Source: an uncultured archaeon (lineage in GTDB: Archaea; Halobacteriota; Methanosarcinia; Methanosarcinales; Methanoperedenaceae). From it: a DNA stretch of 5,327 nucleotides. Both the position numbers and the translations under genes were made by a program. The notes under the pieces were generated by a model. That model saw only the letters and a program-made list of their open reading frames with translations. It was not told the origin of the DNA and searched no databases. The DNA lies in NCBI GenBank assembly GCA_902386085.1, contig CABMIA010000161.1:1-5327 (forward strand). The letters run 5' to 3'. Position 1 is the first letter of the stretch. Each line of letters opens with the position of its first letter. Shown piece by piece: positions 4,856-5,327 of the stretch.

Positions 4856-5327
4856 CTACACCAATTTCTTTATAGGATGCACCTCGGCAAGAGTGGTCAG
4901 GCCAAGGTCTTTTGCGGTCTCTGCCAGCATGATATCAACCATTGCCACGGCAGGGAATACGCGCTTCACGTTCTCAATCGGGCCATAGAGCAGGAAATTG
5001 GCACCCATAATCTGCGCAACAAGGTTCGTGCCTATGTCCACAGGAGGCCATGATTCGGCCTTGGCGTCCGGATCCTCTTTCCTGTACTTCTTCATCCAGT
5101 CCCAGGCGGATGCCATGTTATGGAAGCCTCCACCTGCGGGGAGCCCAAGTCTTCCTTTGATGGCAAGAACTGACCTTATTGTGGCCCCCGCTCCCGCCCC
5201 GAGAGGAGTAGCAGCAACATCCACAAGCGGACTTGTTAATACAACATACTTTGAAACATCAAGCATAACTTTTGCCTGCCCTGTGCCCCCCATCTCAAGG
5301 ATTACAAGTTTGCCTTCGACGCTAGGG
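4856..5327 (-). CDS. mtrH: Tetrahydromethanopterin S-methyltransferase subunit H, C-terminal half (cut by window edge)
   Basis: The last 156 residues of MtrH are present. MtrH is the peripheral subunit of the membrane Mtr complex that transfers methyl groups between tetrahydromethanopterin and the corrinoid of MtrA, in the methanogenic or reverse methanotrophic pathway. The frame is open to the right edge (VEGKLVILEMGGTGQAKVML...), so the ATG at 5293 is internal and not the start. Seen: GAGAGATIRSVLAIKGRLGLP, GGGFHNMASAWDWMKKY, and the highly characteristic VDIGTNLVAQIMGANFLLYG followed by PIENVKRVFPAVAMVDIMLAE. MtrH is usually about 310-320 residues, so about half is missing. The gene ends with TAG; translation past it gives no family-like sequence, so it is a true stop and not pyrrolysine. 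In known operons mtrH is the last gene (mtrEDCBAFGH), consistent with the terminator here. Confidence 0.95.
   Translation of the reverse strand, partial: PSVEGKLVILEMGGTGQAKVMLDVSKYVVLTSPLVDVAATPLGAGAGATIRSVLAIKGRLGLPAGGGFHNMASAWDWMKKYRKEDPDAKAESWPPVDIGTNLVAQIMGANFLLYGPIENVKRVFPAVAMVDIMLAETAKDLGLTTLAEVHPIKKLV

Noticed and set aside
4856..4858. Pyrrolysine readthrough of the mtrH TAG
   Set aside because: The stop is at the usual MtrH C-terminus, and the downstream translation is low-complexity from the T-run terminator.
1..5327. CRISPR array, tRNA, rRNA or insertion sequence
   Set aside because: No regularly spaced repeats, cloverleaf-like segments, rRNA signatures, transposase frames or flanking terminal repeats were seen on either strand.

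Overview
This window looks like a chromosome segment from a methane-metabolising euryarchaeon. A Methanosarcinales-type organism (methanogen or anaerobic methanotroph) is my best guess. The evidence is an archaeal-type leucyl-tRNA synthetase, the methyltransferase subunit MtrH, a DUF2298 ('Chlor_Arch_YYY') membrane protein, archaeal TATA boxes (TTTATATAA type) and a T-run terminator instead of a bacterial hairpin terminator. Every gene I can support lies on the minus strand, so the gene order below runs from high to low coordinates.

The right edge (4856-5327) holds the C-terminal half of mtrH, followed by a T-rich terminator and a 203-base AT-rich intergenic stretch with small palindromes and a TATA box. 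Next is a DUF2298 polytopic membrane protein (4652-2508). It would be 714 codons long, but an in-frame TGA at 3464-3462 splits it into 396-residue and 307-residue open frames. The stop sits where the family appears to have glycine, so a GGA-to-TGA change is the simplest explanation.

Between that gene and leuS lies a small island of two nucleotidyltransferase-based modules. The first (about 2490-1628) is a HepT/MntA (HEPN/MNT) toxin-antitoxin pair with both active-site motifs intact. The toxin frame is full length, but it has no normal start codon: an ACG stands 6 bases after a good Shine-Dalgarno sequence, where ATG would be expected. The second module (1513-775) is a 79-residue helical protein overlapping a DUF6036/AbiEii-like nucleotidyltransferase. 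This arrangement recurs in many prokaryotes and is a candidate toxin-antitoxin pair. The nucleotidyltransferase is probably started at a TTG preceded by GAGGAGG.

The left edge (742-2) holds the first 247 codons of leuS, cut by the window edge. No gap between genes exceeds about 205 bases. I see no tRNA, rRNA, CRISPR array, insertion sequence or integrase.
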